From: Pantoea sp. IMH
GTDB taxonomy: Bacteria > Pseudomonadota > Gammaproteobacteria > Enterobacterales > Enterobacteriaceae
Length of the DNA: 64,000 nucleotides
Direction: 5' to 3'
NCBI RefSeq assembly: GCF_000599885.1
Contig: NZ_JFGT01000002.1
Coordinates: 124,001 to 188,000 of the forward strand
Every line of letters begins with the position of its first letter. The first letter of the stretch is position 1. Both the position numbers and the translations under genes were made by a program. The notes beneath the pieces were generated by a model. The model did not search any database. It was not told where the DNA came from and saw only the letters and a program-made list of their open reading frames with translations. Positions 22,447 to 32,778 of the stretch are shown one piece after another.

Positions 22447-23656
22447 CCAAATAGTTGATGATAAAACATATAAATGTCACGACTGCCATTATAGATGGCA
22501 TAGCATAAACAAATATGTCAAAATTTAACTTATACATGAATACAATATAAATAACAGCAGAGATCATCAACGTTACTATAGCATTGACAATGAATTGCAA
22601 TCCATTTTTGGATGTAATCATATTATACTGATATACGCTATTCAAAATACATCTGAACATATCAAACATCATACCGGCAGCAATAAATTTTACTCCTGAT
22701 TGATACTCTTCAGATATTAATATCTTATATAAATTACTAGCCAAAAAATAAAGGGCAATTGTAGATAATATATATATAGCTGACATTTTAAAAAAATATG
22801 TCATCCATGCTTTTTTTATTGAGACATTCTCATTTCGATTATAAAGGGCTGGCATCAAAACTGTTGTAAACACTTTTTCTATGGCGTTTAAAAATTTTCC
22901 GCCAAAACCAAATCCCATAATAAATGCTCCCAATGCGGCAAGGGAAATGGCGTTTTCTAGTTGTAGTCTGAATCCTTGCGAATTGTACCATTGAAATCCT
23001 ACCGCCACGCTTAATGGTAATGAAAACCTTAGTATTTGCTTATAAGGTAGGGTGGTCAACTTCGACAATGCACTATTCATATTAATAATATTTTTTACAA
23101 TCAGCATTCTGATTGCAAAAATACACAGAGCCGCCTGAGCGAGATAAACACCCAGTAACCATAACTCGTATTTTTTGGCAACAACCTTTGCAAAAAAAAC
23201 GGGAAATACGAAGGAAAACGTTGCACCTGTTATGGAGAGGATAACAAAAATATTTGAATAATGGTGTATATTAAAAATTGGCACCACGGTTTGGACCAGA
23301 ATTGGTGTAACAATTGAAAAAATTAAAACAATACAGAATAAAACATTTAGTGAAAACCAGGGTGGGTCAATAAAAAATACCACCATTAACGTTATTAATG
23401 ATATTATCATGGAATAAATAAATTCAAATACAAGTAAGGAACCAAGCCAATTTTCTTCACTCGATTTAATGTTATTTACCAAAATCCAATTCTGCAGCGG
23501 TGAGATAAAGAAAAGAACAACACCTTGCGTTATAGCAATAAATAGATTTAGCTTAGCATATTCGCTCGGTATCAGGTAATCCGAAACAATTTTTAGTAAA
23601 AAAAAGGCAAGCATAACCTCATATAAGCGTGAAAATGCAACTATCAGTTTCTTCAT
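22421..23656 (-). CDS. wzx: O-antigen flippase Wzx
   Basis: Polytopic inner-membrane protein of the MOP/PST exporter type (about 12 hydrophobic helices in 411 residues) that flips lipid-linked O-units to the periplasm. The N-terminus MKKLIVAFSRLYEVMLAFFLLKIVSDYLIPSEYAKLN, split here as MKKLIVAFSRLYEVML then AFFLLKIVSDYLIP, is typical of Wzx. The start at 23656 (GAAG upstream) is preferred; an in-frame TTG at 23725 would add 23 hydrophilic residues. It lies between manB and the GT11 gene in the O-antigen operon. Confidence 0.85.
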   Translation of the reverse strand: MKKLIVAFSRLYEVMLAFFLLKIVSDYLIPSEYAKLNLFIAITQGVVLFFISPLQNWILVNNIKSSEENWLGSLLVFEFIYSMIISLITLMVVFFIDPPWFSLNVLFCIVLIFSIVTPILVQTVVPIFNIHHYSNIFVILSITGATFSFVFPVFFAKVVAKKYELWLLGVYLAQAALCIFAIRMLIVKNIINMNSALSKLTTLPYKQILRFSLPLSVAVGFQWYNSQGFRLQLENAISLAALGAFIMGFGFGGKFLNAIEKVFTTVLMPALYNRNENVSIKKAWMTYFFKMSAIYILSTIALYFLASNLYKILISEEYQSGVKFIAAGMMFDMFRCILNSVYQYNMITSKNGLQFIVNAIVTLMISAVIYIVFMYKLNFDIFVYAMPSIMAVVTFICFIINYLDAKKIENC

Positions 23657-23780
23657 TTTCTTCACATCACTGTACAACGTCATATTCTGGCAAGTTATAT
23701 CAGCTGGCATATGAATATCATTCAATTCCGGCTATTATAAGTAAAATTAAAAAGAGATAACCTACATTGGATACCCACTA

Positions 23781-25151
23781 TTATGCATTTAAAAGCTTCA
23801 TAACTTCCTGCGTTTTAGTATGCATTAACTCTGCATCGCCTCTCGATTCGACGTTTAGACGCACAACAGGTTCGGTATTAGAACAACGTAAATTGAAACG
23901 CCAGTTACAAAAGGACATACTGACCCCGTCAGTATAATCAATATCACTAGCCTGAGCCGCATAATATTGCTTTACACGCTCGATTGCTTCCTCTGGCATT
24001 TCCAGCTTACAGTTAATCTCACCACTCGCTGGCCAGGAAACCATGCAGTCTTGCGTGAATTCACTGAGCGTTTTCCCTGTCACACATAAAAGTTCACTCA
24101 CCAATAACCAGGGAATCATCCCACTGTCGCAATAAGCAAAGTCCCGAAAATAATGATGGGCACTCATTTCTCCACCATAAATGGCACCTTCTTCTCTCAT
24201 ACGCTCTTTGATAAAAGCATGACCTGTTTTTGACATGATCGGTTTACCTCCAGCTTTCGAGACTAAATCAACAGTATTCCAGATTAAACGTGGATCGTGG
24301 ATAATTTTTTCCCCAGGATTTTTTTCGAGGAATGCAGTAGCAAGCAAGCCTACTATATAATAACCTTCAATAAACTGCCCTTTCTCATCAAACAGAAAGC
24401 ACCGATCAAAATCGCCATCAAAGGCAATTCCCATATCTGCGCTTTGTTCGATAACACTATCACGGGTATCTTTCCTACATTCCTTAAGCAATGGATTAGG
24501 AATACCGTTAGGGAAGTGTCCATCAGGATTATTATGCACTTTAACGAAAGTAACAGGGACATTAAGTTTTGTGAAACGCGCTTCTATTGCATCTATAATC
24601 GGACCAGCAGCGCCATTACCTGAGTTTATGACCAGCTTAAGCGGCTTAAAGGCCGTAAAATCGACATAGGTAAACAAATGATCGAGATAAGCATCCAGAA
24701 CAGAAACCTTATGGTAGCTCCCACGTTCATTTACACTGACCTGAGGAAAATTATTCTCTTCAGCGAGACGCTGTATGTCCCGTAGGCCTGTATCGCCACT
24801 TAGAGGACGAGCGCCTGCCCGAACCAGCTTCATGCCATTATAATCTATTGGATTATGACTGGCGGTCACCTCAATGCCTCCATCCACACCCAGATGCCAG
24901 GTAGCGAAATAGATCTCTTCTGTGCCCGACAGACCAATATCAAGCACGTTTACTCCGGCATCCTGAAGCCCTCGAGCCAGTGCTTGCTTCAGGGATTCAC
25001 TGGTTAGCCGAACATCTCCTCCTAACACTACAGTTTTTGGCTTCAAATATTCACCATAGGCGCGGCCAATAAGGACGGCAATATCTTCATTGAGTTCATC
25101 ACCCAGACGACCACGAATATCATACGCCTTAAAACAGGTTAATTTTTTCAT
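23781..25151 (-). CDS. manB: Phosphomannomutase ManB
   Basis: Interconverts mannose-6-phosphate and mannose-1-phosphate for GDP-mannose synthesis. The 456-residue alpha-D-phosphohexomutase has the phosphoserine loop [14 protein letters not shown], the magnesium loop [14 protein letters not shown], the sugar-specificity loop [10 protein letters not shown] and the phosphate-binding C-terminal [17 protein letters not shown]. It follows manC by 31 nt and supplies the colitose pathway. Close to E. coli CpsG/ManB. Confidence 0.95.
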   Translation of the reverse strand: MKKLTCFKAYDIRGRLGDELNEDIAVLIGRAYGEYLKPKTVVLGGDVRLTSESLKQALARGLQDAGVNVLDIGLSGTEEIYFATWHLGVDGGIEVTASHNPIDYNGMKLVRAGARPLSGDTGLRDIQRLAEENNFPQVSVNERGSYHKVSVLDAYLDHLFTYVDFTAFKPLKLVINSGNGAAGPIIDAIEARFTKLNVPVTFVKVHNNPDGHFPNGIPNPLLKECRKDTRDSVIEQSADMGIAFDGDFDRCFLFDEKGQFIEGYYIVGLLATAFLEKNPGEKIIHDPRLIWNTVDLVSKAGGKPIMSKTGHAFIKERMREEGAIYGGEMSAHHYFRDFAYCDSGMIPWLLVSELLCVTGKTLSEFTQDCMVSWPASGEINCKLEMPEEAIERVKQYYAAQASDIDYTDGVSMSFCNWRFNLRCSNTEPVVRLNVESRGDAELMHTKTQEVMKLLNA

Positions 25152-25182
25152 ATGTGTAATCTTACTTAATTATATTCATTCT

Positions 25183-26628
25183 TTAGAATGCATCATAGCG
25201 CTCTTTGAATCGCACAATATCATCTTCTTCAAGATAATCCCCTGAACTCACCTCAATGAGATGAAGTGGTATTAATCCGGGATTCTCAAGACTATAAGTA
25301 GCTCCCAGTGGGATATATATAGATTCATTAGAAACCATAAGTCGTTTTTCTTCACCCAAAGTCACCAAGGCAGTTCCTGAAACAACCACCCAATGTTCTG
25401 AACGATGATGATGCATGCGAAGAGATAATCCTTCCCCCGGCTTCACAGTAATCTTTTTAACTTTGTAGCGATCACCTTGTTCAATTGCATCATATTTACC
25501 CCAGGGAGTGTAAACTGCCTGATGAGTGCGATACTCTTTTCGCCCAGCAGATTTAATATTCTCAACGATTTTTTTTACATCCTGCACATTTTGTTTGGCA
25601 GAAATTAACAAAGCATCTTTAGTCTGTACTATGACAAGATCTTTAACACCAATAGTAGCCACTAATGCTGATTCAGCGAATACCAAATTCTCCTGACTGT
25701 TATGACTAATAACGTCTCCCTGATGAACATTTCCCTCGTTATCTTTGTCGCTTATATCCCAAAGCGATAACCAGGATCCTACGTCACTCCAGCCTGCATC
25801 AAGAGGGACTACAACCGCATCATCAATTTTTTCCATTACTGCATAATCTATTGACTCTGAAGGACAATCAGTAAAACTATCAATATCTATACGAACAAAG
25901 TCTAAATCAGCTTTAGATTTTTCGATGGCGATCTGACAAGCATTCAAAATATCTGGTCTGAACTTCCTAAGTTCTTCGATATACCGACTTGCCTTAAATA
26001 AAAACATGCCGCTATTCCAGTAATAATTTTCTCTCTTCAGATATTCAGTTGCTTTTTCTTTATCAGGTTTTTCAACAAATTCATTAACATTGAATGCAAA
26101 GGATCTATCGCTTGCATTGGGTGAATTTACTTCACTTCCAGCATGAATATAACCATAGCCCGTCTCTGCATGCGTAGGAACAATTCCGAAGGTAACAAAC
26201 TTTCCTGACACAGCCAGAGGAATGGCAGCATTCACCGCGTCTCTAAATTTGCTTTCATTTTTAATGGTATGGTCGGCGGCTAAGACTAGTAGCAAAGGAT
26301 CATCTTCAGCGTTGTTTCGCAATGATGATAATGCTGCTACAGCAACTGCTGGCGCAGTATTGCGACCAACAGGTTCGAGAAGAATATTGTGTGCTAATTT
26401 ACTAATATTTCGTAATTGTTCAGCCACTACAAAACGGTGCTGCTCATTACATATGACGACTGGAGAGGAACAGTTTAATCCTTCCAGGCGCATAATTGTG
26501 GCCTGAAGCATTGATAACTCACCATCTAAAACTAAAAATTGTTTAGGATATAATTCCCTGGAAAGAGGCCAGAGTCGACTACCTGTACCTCCAGCCATAA
26601 CAACTGGAAGGAGTGGTGAATTATTCAT
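25183..26628 (-). CDS. manC: Mannose-1-phosphate guanylyltransferase ManC
   Basis: Makes GDP-mannose from GTP and mannose-1-phosphate. The 481-residue type II GMP has the nucleotidyltransferase motif [17 protein letters not shown], the block [14 protein letters not shown], and a C-terminal cupin isomerase-like domain ([36 protein letters not shown]). Three in-frame ATGs (26640, 26631, 26628) precede it; 26628 is chosen because GGAA lies 6 nt upstream. It overlaps the end of gmm, implying coupling. Whether the isomerase half is active cannot be told here. Confidence 0.94.
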   Translation of the reverse strand: MNNSPLLPVVMAGGTGSRLWPLSRELYPKQFLVLDGELSMLQATIMRLEGLNCSSPVVICNEQHRFVVAEQLRNISKLAHNILLEPVGRNTAPAVAVAALSSLRNNAEDDPLLLVLAADHTIKNESKFRDAVNAAIPLAVSGKFVTFGIVPTHAETGYGYIHAGSEVNSPNASDRSFAFNVNEFVEKPDKEKATEYLKRENYYWNSGMFLFKASRYIEELRKFRPDILNACQIAIEKSKADLDFVRIDIDSFTDCPSESIDYAVMEKIDDAVVVPLDAGWSDVGSWLSLWDISDKDNEGNVHQGDVISHNSQENLVFAESALVATIGVKDLVIVQTKDALLISAKQNVQDVKKIVENIKSAGRKEYRTHQAVYTPWGKYDAIEQGDRYKVKKITVKPGEGLSLRMHHHRSEHWVVVSGTALVTLGEEKRLMVSNESIYIPLGATYSLENPGLIPLHLIEVSSGDYLEEDDIVRFKERYDAF

Positions 26629-27127
26629 CATTTTTTCCATTTATATTCAGACCAATCACGTCGGCAATTTGACTGCGTGATTTGAAGTAAACAAGGCTGT
26701 TATCGTGCACATTATCACGCTTTAAAATTTCTTCCGGCTCTAGCCACAAATAAGCGCTATGCTGTTCCGTAGTTAACGGTAGTCGCGATTGGTGCACGCG
26801 CAACATAAAGCAGAGTACAATATAATGTGTCGAGAAATCTTCCCCTGAAAAATTGTCTTTGTAAAAATGTTGCCATACGCCATTAAATTTTCCTTTTTCT
26901 AAATCAAATGTTATCCCTAGCTCCATCTTAGTTATTCTTCTAAAAGCATCATGGAGGGTTTCTTCTTTTCGTACCCTACCCCCGGGTACGAACCAGTATC
27001 CCTGAGCCGGGCGATTAGTGCGCAAACCTAGCAGACATTGTCCCGCCGGGTTTTCAACGACTAAATCAATTGAAATTAGCGGTGTACTTCGTACAATAGT
27101 AGCGAAGTCATCATTGCTTATAAACAT
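26621..27127 (-). CDS. gmm: GDP-mannose mannosyl hydrolase Gmm (Nudix)
   Basis: Atypical Nudix hydrolase that splits GDP-mannose to GDP and mannose and is common in GDP-fucose/colitose clusters, where it is thought to tune the GDP-mannose pool. The 168-residue product has [20 protein letters not shown] and [10 protein letters not shown], the divergent Nudix box of this family, plus [13 protein letters not shown], all near-identical to E. coli Gmm (WcaH). The start at 27127 has AGGAG 7 nt upstream; a 10-residue upstream extension is rejected. Confidence 0.93.
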   Translation of the reverse strand: MFISNDDFATIVRSTPLISIDLVVENPAGQCLLGLRTNRPAQGYWFVPGGRVRKEETLHDAFRRITKMELGITFDLEKGKFNGVWQHFYKDNFSGEDFSTHYIVLCFMLRVHQSRLPLTTEQHSAYLWLEPEEILKRDNVHDNSLVYFKSRSQIADVIGLNINGKNDE

Positions 27128-27525
27128 GCTAACTCCTTGACCTACTCTTCCCCTCACAAGGTGTAGAATTCAGTCTTTACGCGTTTCATAGTTAAAAACC
27201 ACACCCTATTCCCACAAATAGTTACGGTGAAGCTGGATGACTTTTATAAATATTTTTCTTATCATTTTTATATTTAATAAAATATAAATGTGGAAAAAAT
27301 TAATTTTAAAAGTGTTTGTTTTTATAATTGAATATTAATTTCCACTAAGATGAAATCACATATACTTTAGAAGAGACAGAGCAAAATTCTTATAGTGGAT
27401 ATCACCTGACTGATTAGAAATTAAACTATAAACGCATATCTCACCTAAAACATGTTGATAGCCACGTCCGGAAGACGTAGCTTAAATCAACAATAAAATT
27501 TATCGAAGAACATACTTAAATACAC
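27128..27525. other. Gene-free AT-rich gap between gmd and gmm
   Basis: 398 nt without a credible ORF on either strand, very AT-rich, unusual inside a cluster whose other genes are tightly packed. It may hold a secondary promoter for gmm-manC-manB or the decayed remains of a lost gene such as fcl; I recognise no conserved piece of either. Confidence 0.4.
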
Positions 27526-28644
27526 TTATTCCAAAGGAATATGAACATCATAACCATGAGACTTCATCAATACATGCTTTTTAGCTGCTTCTAGGTCTTT
27601 AGCAATCATTTCAGCGATCATTTCCTTAAGGGTAGTCTCTGGTTTCCAGTTAAGTTTTTTATAAGCTTTACTTGGATCACCCAGTAATGTTTCCACCTCA
27701 GCAGGACGAAAATAACGTGGATCCACAGAAACAATCACATCACCCGGTTTTACACCCGGGGCATTATTACCAGTAACTGTAGTCACAATGCCCTTCTCTT
27801 CTATACCTTCCCCTTCAAAACGCAGTGTAATACCCAGTTCTTCTGCCGCCATTTCAACAAACTGGCGTACTGAATACTGCACACCAGTGGCAATAACGAA
27901 ATCTTCTGGTTGCTCCTGTTGCAACATCATCCACTGCATTTTTACAAAATCTTTTGCATGACCCCAGTCACGCAAGGAGTCCATGTTGCCTAAATAAAGA
28001 CATGGCTGCAACCCTTGCGCAATATTGGAAATACCGCGTGTGATTTTGCGTGTCACAAAGGTTTCACCACGGCGTGGAGATTCATGGTTAAACAGAATAC
28101 CATTACAGGCATAAATTCCGTAAGACTCCCGGTAATTAACTGTAATCCAATATGCATAAAGCTTAGCAACTGCATATGGCGAACGTGGGTAAAAAGGCGT
28201 CGTTTCCTTTTGAGGAATTTCCTGCACTAACCCATACAATTCAGAGGTCGAGGCTTGATAAAAACGCGTCTTTTTTTCCAGTTTTAAACAACGAATAGCC
28301 TCAAGTAGTCGCAGTGTTCCCATAGCATCAACATCAGCAGTGTATTCAGGCGACTCAAAAGATACTGCAACGTGGCTCATTGCACCTAAGTTGTATACTT
28401 CATCCGGCTGAACTTCAGATAAAATACGGGTCAGATTGGAACTGTCAGTTAGATCACCATAATGTAAGTGAAATTTTGGATGATTTGAATAAGACTCCTG
28501 ACAAATATGATCGATGCGTTCAGTATTAAACGAGGACGCACGACGCTTAATACCATGTACCTCGTAACCTTTTTCAAGCAGAAATTCTGCCAGATAGGAG
28601 CCGTCTTGTCCGGTTACTCCGGTGATGAGAGCTACTTTAGTCAT
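27526..28644 (-). CDS. gmd: GDP-mannose 4,6-dehydratase Gmd
   Basis: NADP-dependent SDR enzyme converting GDP-mannose to GDP-4-keto-6-deoxy-D-mannose, the substrate of ColD. The 372-residue product has [20 protein letters not shown], the NADP arginine block [14 protein letters not shown], the catalytic [10 protein letters not shown] (Tyr-x-x-x-Lys) with the upstream QASTSELYG, and [17 protein letters not shown]. Essentially the E. coli Gmd sequence by recall. Confidence 0.97.
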   Translation of the reverse strand: MTKVALITGVTGQDGSYLAEFLLEKGYEVHGIKRRASSFNTERIDHICQESYSNHPKFHLHYGDLTDSSNLTRILSEVQPDEVYNLGAMSHVAVSFESPEYTADVDAMGTLRLLEAIRCLKLEKKTRFYQASTSELYGLVQEIPQKETTPFYPRSPYAVAKLYAYWITVNYRESYGIYACNGILFNHESPRRGETFVTRKITRGISNIAQGLQPCLYLGNMDSLRDWGHAKDFVKMQWMMLQQEQPEDFVIATGVQYSVRQFVEMAAEELGITLRFEGEGIEEKGIVTTVTGNNAPGVKPGDVIVSVDPRYFRPAEVETLLGDPSKAYKKLNWKPETTLKEMIAEMIAKDLEAAKKHVLMKSHGYDVHIPLE

Positions 28645-29041
28645 ATATATCCTGATTAATATTATTTAAACCATTGATCATTGTTCATGTTTAAAAAACA
28701 ACGACCATATTGAATTCCAAAGACACTAACTGATATTAATAATTAAACTTATCAATAGCTAATATCAGTTAATCTCTGTTTTAATTATATTTAGTATTAT
28801 TGCGATGTTATTAAGTTGACTGAGGAGGTAATTTTTAAAAGATTATCCCTGATAATAAATTTTAGTTCTGATAGCCGATTTTTACTTTTCCCTATCACCG
28901 AATCAGTAAATTTTATATAGCGATTCGCCGTCAAATAAATTAACCATAAATTAAATATCACAATAACATTGGAATATGTTAAATATACGGGGGGAAAGAA
29001 ACATCTTTATTTTTTTTGCAAAACTCTACTGACAAGCAGAA
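28645..29041. other. Gene-free AT-rich region between gnd and gmd
   Basis: About 400 nt with no credible gene, AT-rich. It contains a perfect 12-bp inverted repeat (28727-28771) and probably the promoter for the gmd-to-colD part of the cluster, since gnd upstream carries its own 3' hairpin. No -35/-10 pair stood out convincingly. Confidence 0.4.
28727..28771. repeat. Perfect 12-bp inverted repeat upstream of gmd
   Basis: TAACTGATATTA (28727-28738) and TAATATCAGTTA (28760-28771) are exact reverse complements with a 21-nt spacer. The repeat lies 83 nt upstream of the gmd start. It could be a protein-binding site or a transcript hairpin; there is no T-run to make it a terminator. Confidence 0.7.
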
Positions 29042-29061
29042 ACTTCCGCCGAGGCGGAAGT
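29042..29061 (-). terminator. Hairpin after gnd
   Basis: ACTTCCGCC (29042-29050) and GGCGGAAGT (29053-29061) form a perfect 9-bp GC-rich stem 12 nt past the gnd stop. Only three T residues follow on the minus strand, so termination is probably partial. Confidence 0.5.
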
Positions 29062-29073
29062 CCAACGTTTTCT

Positions 29074-30480
29074 TTAATCAAGCCACTCGGTATGAAAAAC
29101 GCCTTCTTTATCAATACGTTTATAAGTGTGCGCGCCAAAGTAGTCACGCTGAGCCTGAATTAGATTTGCAGGCAGTACCGCTGAACGGTAGCTATCATAG
29201 TAGGCAATAGCTGCGGAGAACGTCGGTGCTGGGATACCATTCTGGACAGCATAAGCTACTACATCGCGCAGCGCCTGCTGATATTCATCTGCAATGTTTT
29301 TGAAGTAAGGTGCCAGCAGCAGGTTTGCGATGTCAGCATCATTAGCGTAAGCATCCGTAATTTTCTGCAGGAACTGCGCGCGAATGATGCAGCCAGCACG
29401 GAAGATTTTCGCAATTTCACCATAGTGCAAGTTCCAGTTATTCTCTTCCGATGCTGCTTTCAGCTGAGAGAACCCTTGGGCATAAGAGACGATTTTACCG
29501 AGATAGAGTGCACGACGCACTTTCTCAACAAATTCAGATTTATCATCTGGAATGGTGTTGACCGCTGGGCCGCTCAGCACTTTAGACGCTGCAACGCGCT
29601 GGGATTTCAGCGAGGAGAGGTAGCGGGCAAATACTGATTCAGTGATCAGTGAAAGCGGCTCCCCAAGATCCAGCGAGCTCTGGCTGGTCCACTTACCGGT
29701 ACCTTTATTCGCAGCCTCGTCCAGGATCACATCAACCAGGTAGTTGCCTTCTTCATCTTTCTTGGTAAAGATGTCTTTAGTGATGTCGATCAGGTAGCTG
29801 CTCAGTTCGCCTTTATTCCATTCACTAAAGGTCTTAGCCAGATCGTCATTACTCAGATTCAGGGCATTTTTCAGCAGAGAGTAAGCTTCAGCAATCAGTT
29901 GCATATCGCCATACTCAATACCATTATGTACCATCTTCACATAGTGACCTGCACCATCTGGGCCCATATAGGCTACGCAAGCTTCACCTTCTGCACGTGC
30001 TGCAATTTTATCCAGGATAGGCGCGACCAGTTCGTATGCTTCTTTCTGACCGCCAGGCATGATTGATGGACCTTTCAGTGCGCCTTCTTCGCCACCGGAT
30101 ACACCCGTACCAATAAAGTTAAAGCCCTGTTCAGAAAGTTCTTTGTTACGGCGAATCGTATCTTTATAGAAGGTGTTACCTCCGTCAATCAGGATATCGC
30201 CTTTGTCCAGGTGTGGAGTCAGTGAGGCGATAGTTTTATCCGTTGCCTCACCAGCCTGGACCATTAGCAGAATTCGGCGTGGTTTTTCCAAAGAGTCTAC
30301 AAACTCTTTTATCGTATAGAAAGGAGCCAGCTTCTTGCCCGGATTTTCGGCGACAACTTCGTCAGTTTTTTCACGTGAGCGGTTAAATATAGATACAGTA
30401 TAGCCGCGGCTTTCAATATTCAGAGCCAAATTACGGCCCATAACCGCCATACCTACAACGCCGATCTGTTGCTTGGACAT
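29074..30480 (-). CDS. gnd: 6-phosphogluconate dehydrogenase Gnd
   Basis: Oxidative pentose phosphate pathway enzyme: 6-phosphogluconate to ribulose-5-phosphate, CO2 and NADPH. The 468-residue protein has the NADP fold [21 protein letters not shown], the substrate block [21 protein letters not shown], the catalytic-lysine block [19 protein letters not shown] and the C-terminal [15 protein letters not shown]. It is a housekeeping gene that usually marks one edge of the O-antigen locus. Here two AT-rich glycosyltransferase genes lie upstream and the remaining O-antigen genes downstream, all on the same strand. Its composition is closer to the chromosome than that of its neighbours. Confidence 0.98.
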   Translation of the reverse strand: MSKQQIGVVGMAVMGRNLALNIESRGYTVSIFNRSREKTDEVVAENPGKKLAPFYTIKEFVDSLEKPRRILLMVQAGEATDKTIASLTPHLDKGDILIDGGNTFYKDTIRRNKELSEQGFNFIGTGVSGGEEGALKGPSIMPGGQKEAYELVAPILDKIAARAEGEACVAYMGPDGAGHYVKMVHNGIEYGDMQLIAEAYSLLKNALNLSNDDLAKTFSEWNKGELSSYLIDITKDIFTKKDEEGNYLVDVILDEAANKGTGKWTSQSSLDLGEPLSLITESVFARYLSSLKSQRVAASKVLSGPAVNTIPDDKSEFVEKVRRALYLGKIVSYAQGFSQLKAASEENNWNLHYGEIAKIFRAGCIIRAQFLQKITDAYANDADIANLLLAPYFKNIADEYQQALRDVVAYAVQNGIPAPTFSAAIAYYDSYRSAVLPANLIQAQRDYFGAHTYKRIDKEGVFHTEWLD

Positions 30481-30709
30481 TATATACTCCTGTCTGATAG
30501 ATTAGCTATCGATAATTGATACCGACCTTACTGATAATGTTAACTTAGGTCGTTGTAAAGGAGAAGCAATTGATGTGATAGATTTGCTTCAGCTAAAGCA
30601 TAATAATTAAACAACTCGGTATGAATATATACTTCTTAGATACCATTTTGGCTGGTAATTCAAGTGTTTTTCGCAATAAGGATTTTGCAAAACTGGCATA
30701 CAAATATGT

Positions 30710-31468
30710 TTATTTTCTGAAAACAGCTCGCCATGCATAGAAACCAAAACATACGCAGCACTTTAGTAAAGAGAGTTTTTCAAGCTCCCGATAAATTTGC
30801 CATTGCCTTTTTGCTTTTTTATATTTATTTCTAGATATTGAATTGGGAAGCACACGATATTTCATCAACACTTCATTTATTGGATAAGCACAGCAGCCCA
30901 TTTTTAATAGCTTGAGCCACAGAGCATAATCCTGCCCTGTAAGCAGTAAAGGCATTGACAAGTCAGAAAACGCTGCTTTACGTAACATTACTGTTGAACA
31001 ACCCAAAGTAGCTTGCTTCTTGAGCATATCCTGATAATCAACCGCATTAATTTGTTTTGAATCAACAACTTTATTCAAAGATTGACTTTTATCATTAATT
31101 AATTCATAAGCAGTGAAAGTGAAATCGTGTTTTTTGTTCAACATAACAGATAATTGCAATTCCAGCTTATTCGTCGTCCATAGATCATCACTATCTATGA
31201 AGGCAATAAAATCGCCAGATGCAGCGCTCAGAGATTTATTACGAGAAACCGCAGCTCCACTATTGTGCTCGTTGCGGGAAATTTTAATCTTTTCGTTGCT
31301 GGCGGCTAATTCCAATAGGTATTCATATGTCCCGTCATTAGAGCAATCATCAGTTACTACCCATTCCCAGTTTTTATAGGTCTGCTGCACAATAGAATCA
31401 TAGGTTTCACGAATGTAAGGCAAAGAATTATAAGTCGCAGTTATTATGGAAATTTTAGCACTATTCAT
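30710..31468 (-). CDS. Family 2 glycosyltransferase (O-antigen)
   Basis: A 252-residue GT-A fold transferase with ISIITATYNSLPYIRETYDS, WEWVVTDDCSNDGTYEYL, the DxD motif FIAFIDSDDLW (about residue 95) and LLTGQDYALWLKLLKMG, which resembles the WcaA-type GT2 subgroup. It likely adds one sugar to the O-unit; donor unknown. It is AT-rich, 37 nt after the preceding transferase gene and separated by about 230 nt from gnd. Confidence 0.84.
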   Translation of the reverse strand: MNSAKISIITATYNSLPYIRETYDSIVQQTYKNWEWVVTDDCSNDGTYEYLLELAASNEKIKISRNEHNSGAAVSRNKSLSAASGDFIAFIDSDDLWTTNKLELQLSVMLNKKHDFTFTAYELINDKSQSLNKVVDSKQINAVDYQDMLKKQATLGCSTVMLRKAAFSDLSMPLLLTGQDYALWLKLLKMGCCAYPINEVLMKYRVLPNSISRNKYKKAKRQWQIYRELEKLSLLKCCVCFGFYAWRAVFRK

Positions 31469-31505
31469 TATATATGATACACCGGATAATTTTAAAAAGA
31501 AGAAG

Positions 31506-32273
31506 TTACCCCTGCACGACGCCTTTAATAAGAAGTTTCATGCTTTCAATATAGCCTTGGGGAATCTTAAATAAATTCCGTCTTCTGATAAAAAATATAA
31601 TTGCTAAAAAGGGGGCCAAATTACCATAGACGCGTTTCAATGTGATGCCACGTGCAATTATACTTTTGGCATCAGGAACCATGCCAGTCGAATCCATCGG
31701 GTGAAAGGCTATCGTCTCCGGAACAAAAACAATTGTACCTTTCGCTGCTAAAACTTTGGCTAAAAAAACAGCTTCATCGCCAATTGGATAAGTACTTCCT
31801 GCTCCCATATCCTCAGGGAATTCAGGAACTCTTCTATTTTTCATAGATATTTCAATGGTCCCAACTGACAGAATACTCATTTTATTTTTTTTCGTGACCC
31901 CGTTGGGGTATTTTTTTCGAAAGCGACCATATTCATCTTTAATACTGAACAAAATAACATCGTCGCTAAATTTTTGGTGCTGACTTACTAATAAATTGTA
32001 AATATCATCACGTAAAAGAACATCATCATCACAAAAATAAACAATATCCGCCGTAGCTCTTTTAATGAGTATATTACGGCTTTTTGTTACCCCTATTGTT
32101 TCTGAAGCAATATAAGTGACGTCTTCACGGTTCAAAAAATCCAATTTATTATCTATAAGGGATGGATTTTGATGACATATATAGTAATGTACTGCGTCAT
32201 TTTTAGGTAAGATGATGTTCTCTATTGCGGGCAGTCGCTTACCAAAAGTAGAAATCAAAATATCGAGCGTCAT
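31506..32273 (-). CDS. Glycosyltransferase family 2-like protein (O-antigen)
   Basis: A 255-residue protein with a divergent GT-A fold: MTLDILISTFGKRLPAIENI, TKSRNILIKRATADIVYFCDDDVLL cut as TKSRNILIKRATADI and VYFCDDD (the DxD-like acidic motif), and YPIGDEAVFLAKVL. It ends with a hydrophobic segment and a basic tail (IIFFIRRRNLFK), suggesting membrane association. ATG 32273 has GGTGGA about 7 nt upstream; a GTG four codons earlier is less likely. First gene after the JUMPstart/ops element. Donor and linkage unknown. Confidence 0.78.
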   Translation of the reverse strand: MTLDILISTFGKRLPAIENIILPKNDAVHYYICHQNPSLIDNKLDFLNREDVTYIASETIGVTKSRNILIKRATADIVYFCDDDVLLRDDIYNLLVSQHQKFSDDVILFSIKDEYGRFRKKYPNGVTKKNKMSILSVGTIEISMKNRRVPEFPEDMGAGSTYPIGDEAVFLAKVLAAKGTIVFVPETIAFHPMDSTGMVPDAKSIIARGITLKRVYGNLAPFLAIIFFIRRRNLFKIPQGYIESMKLLIKGVVQG

Positions 32274-32377
32274 GTAATTTTCCACCTTCTAAGCAGCCAA
32301 TTAATTTCCAGTTTTATCGTTAACGATGTTTTCTATTGGAAAGTCATACAAATGAAAAATCTTGTGAAATAACAAAA

Positions 32378-32416
32378 CCACGCTACCGCCCCTGGCTCCC
32401 AGCAACCAGTTGCTGC
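32378..32416 (-). promoter_or_regulatory. JUMPstart with ops element (O-antigen operon leader)
   Basis: Read on the minus strand, the site ends in GCCAGGGGCGGTAGCGTGG, the conserved JUMPstart 3' half. GGCGGTAGCGTG (within 32379-32390) is the ops sequence that recruits RfaH to elongating RNA polymerase. The weaker 5' half (CAACTGGTTGCTGG) is also present. It lies about 105 nt upstream of the first O-antigen gene. I found no convincing -35/-10 pair in 32417-32718. Confidence 0.9.
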
Positions 32417-32718
32417 ATCAACGTCAGCTATGTGTACTAAGCAACAGGATACGCGCACGGTACGCCTCTAAATCCAGAATTATCCTAAAACAACTTTAGG
32501 TCTTTCTGCTGTACTTATCACGAGCCTGTTGCCAAAAGGAACGCCGATTTTCGTACTTCCCTTTGTCATAAACAAGCTAAGATTAGGCAAATTTTACATT
32601 AAGCCCAAGGATAATTGCATTTTGTACGTTTAAGTGGTTATTTCACACGCAATCGGGGCCATTTTTACCCATTATCTGAATAATGTACTCCGTCAGGGTA
32701 TTGATTTACATGGCTTCA

Positions 32719-32757
32719 CAAAAAAAATGCTCCCCTTTCAATACAATAAAGGGGAGC
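32719..32757 (-). terminator. galE terminator
   Basis: GCTCCCCTTT (32729-32738) pairs with AAAGGGGAGC (32748-32757) around a 9-nt loop. On the minus strand the stem is followed by a run of eight or more T residues (32720-32727), 22 nt past the galE stop. Confidence 0.93.
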
Positions 32758-32778
32758 GTTCTTATGAGCTTTTCAACA

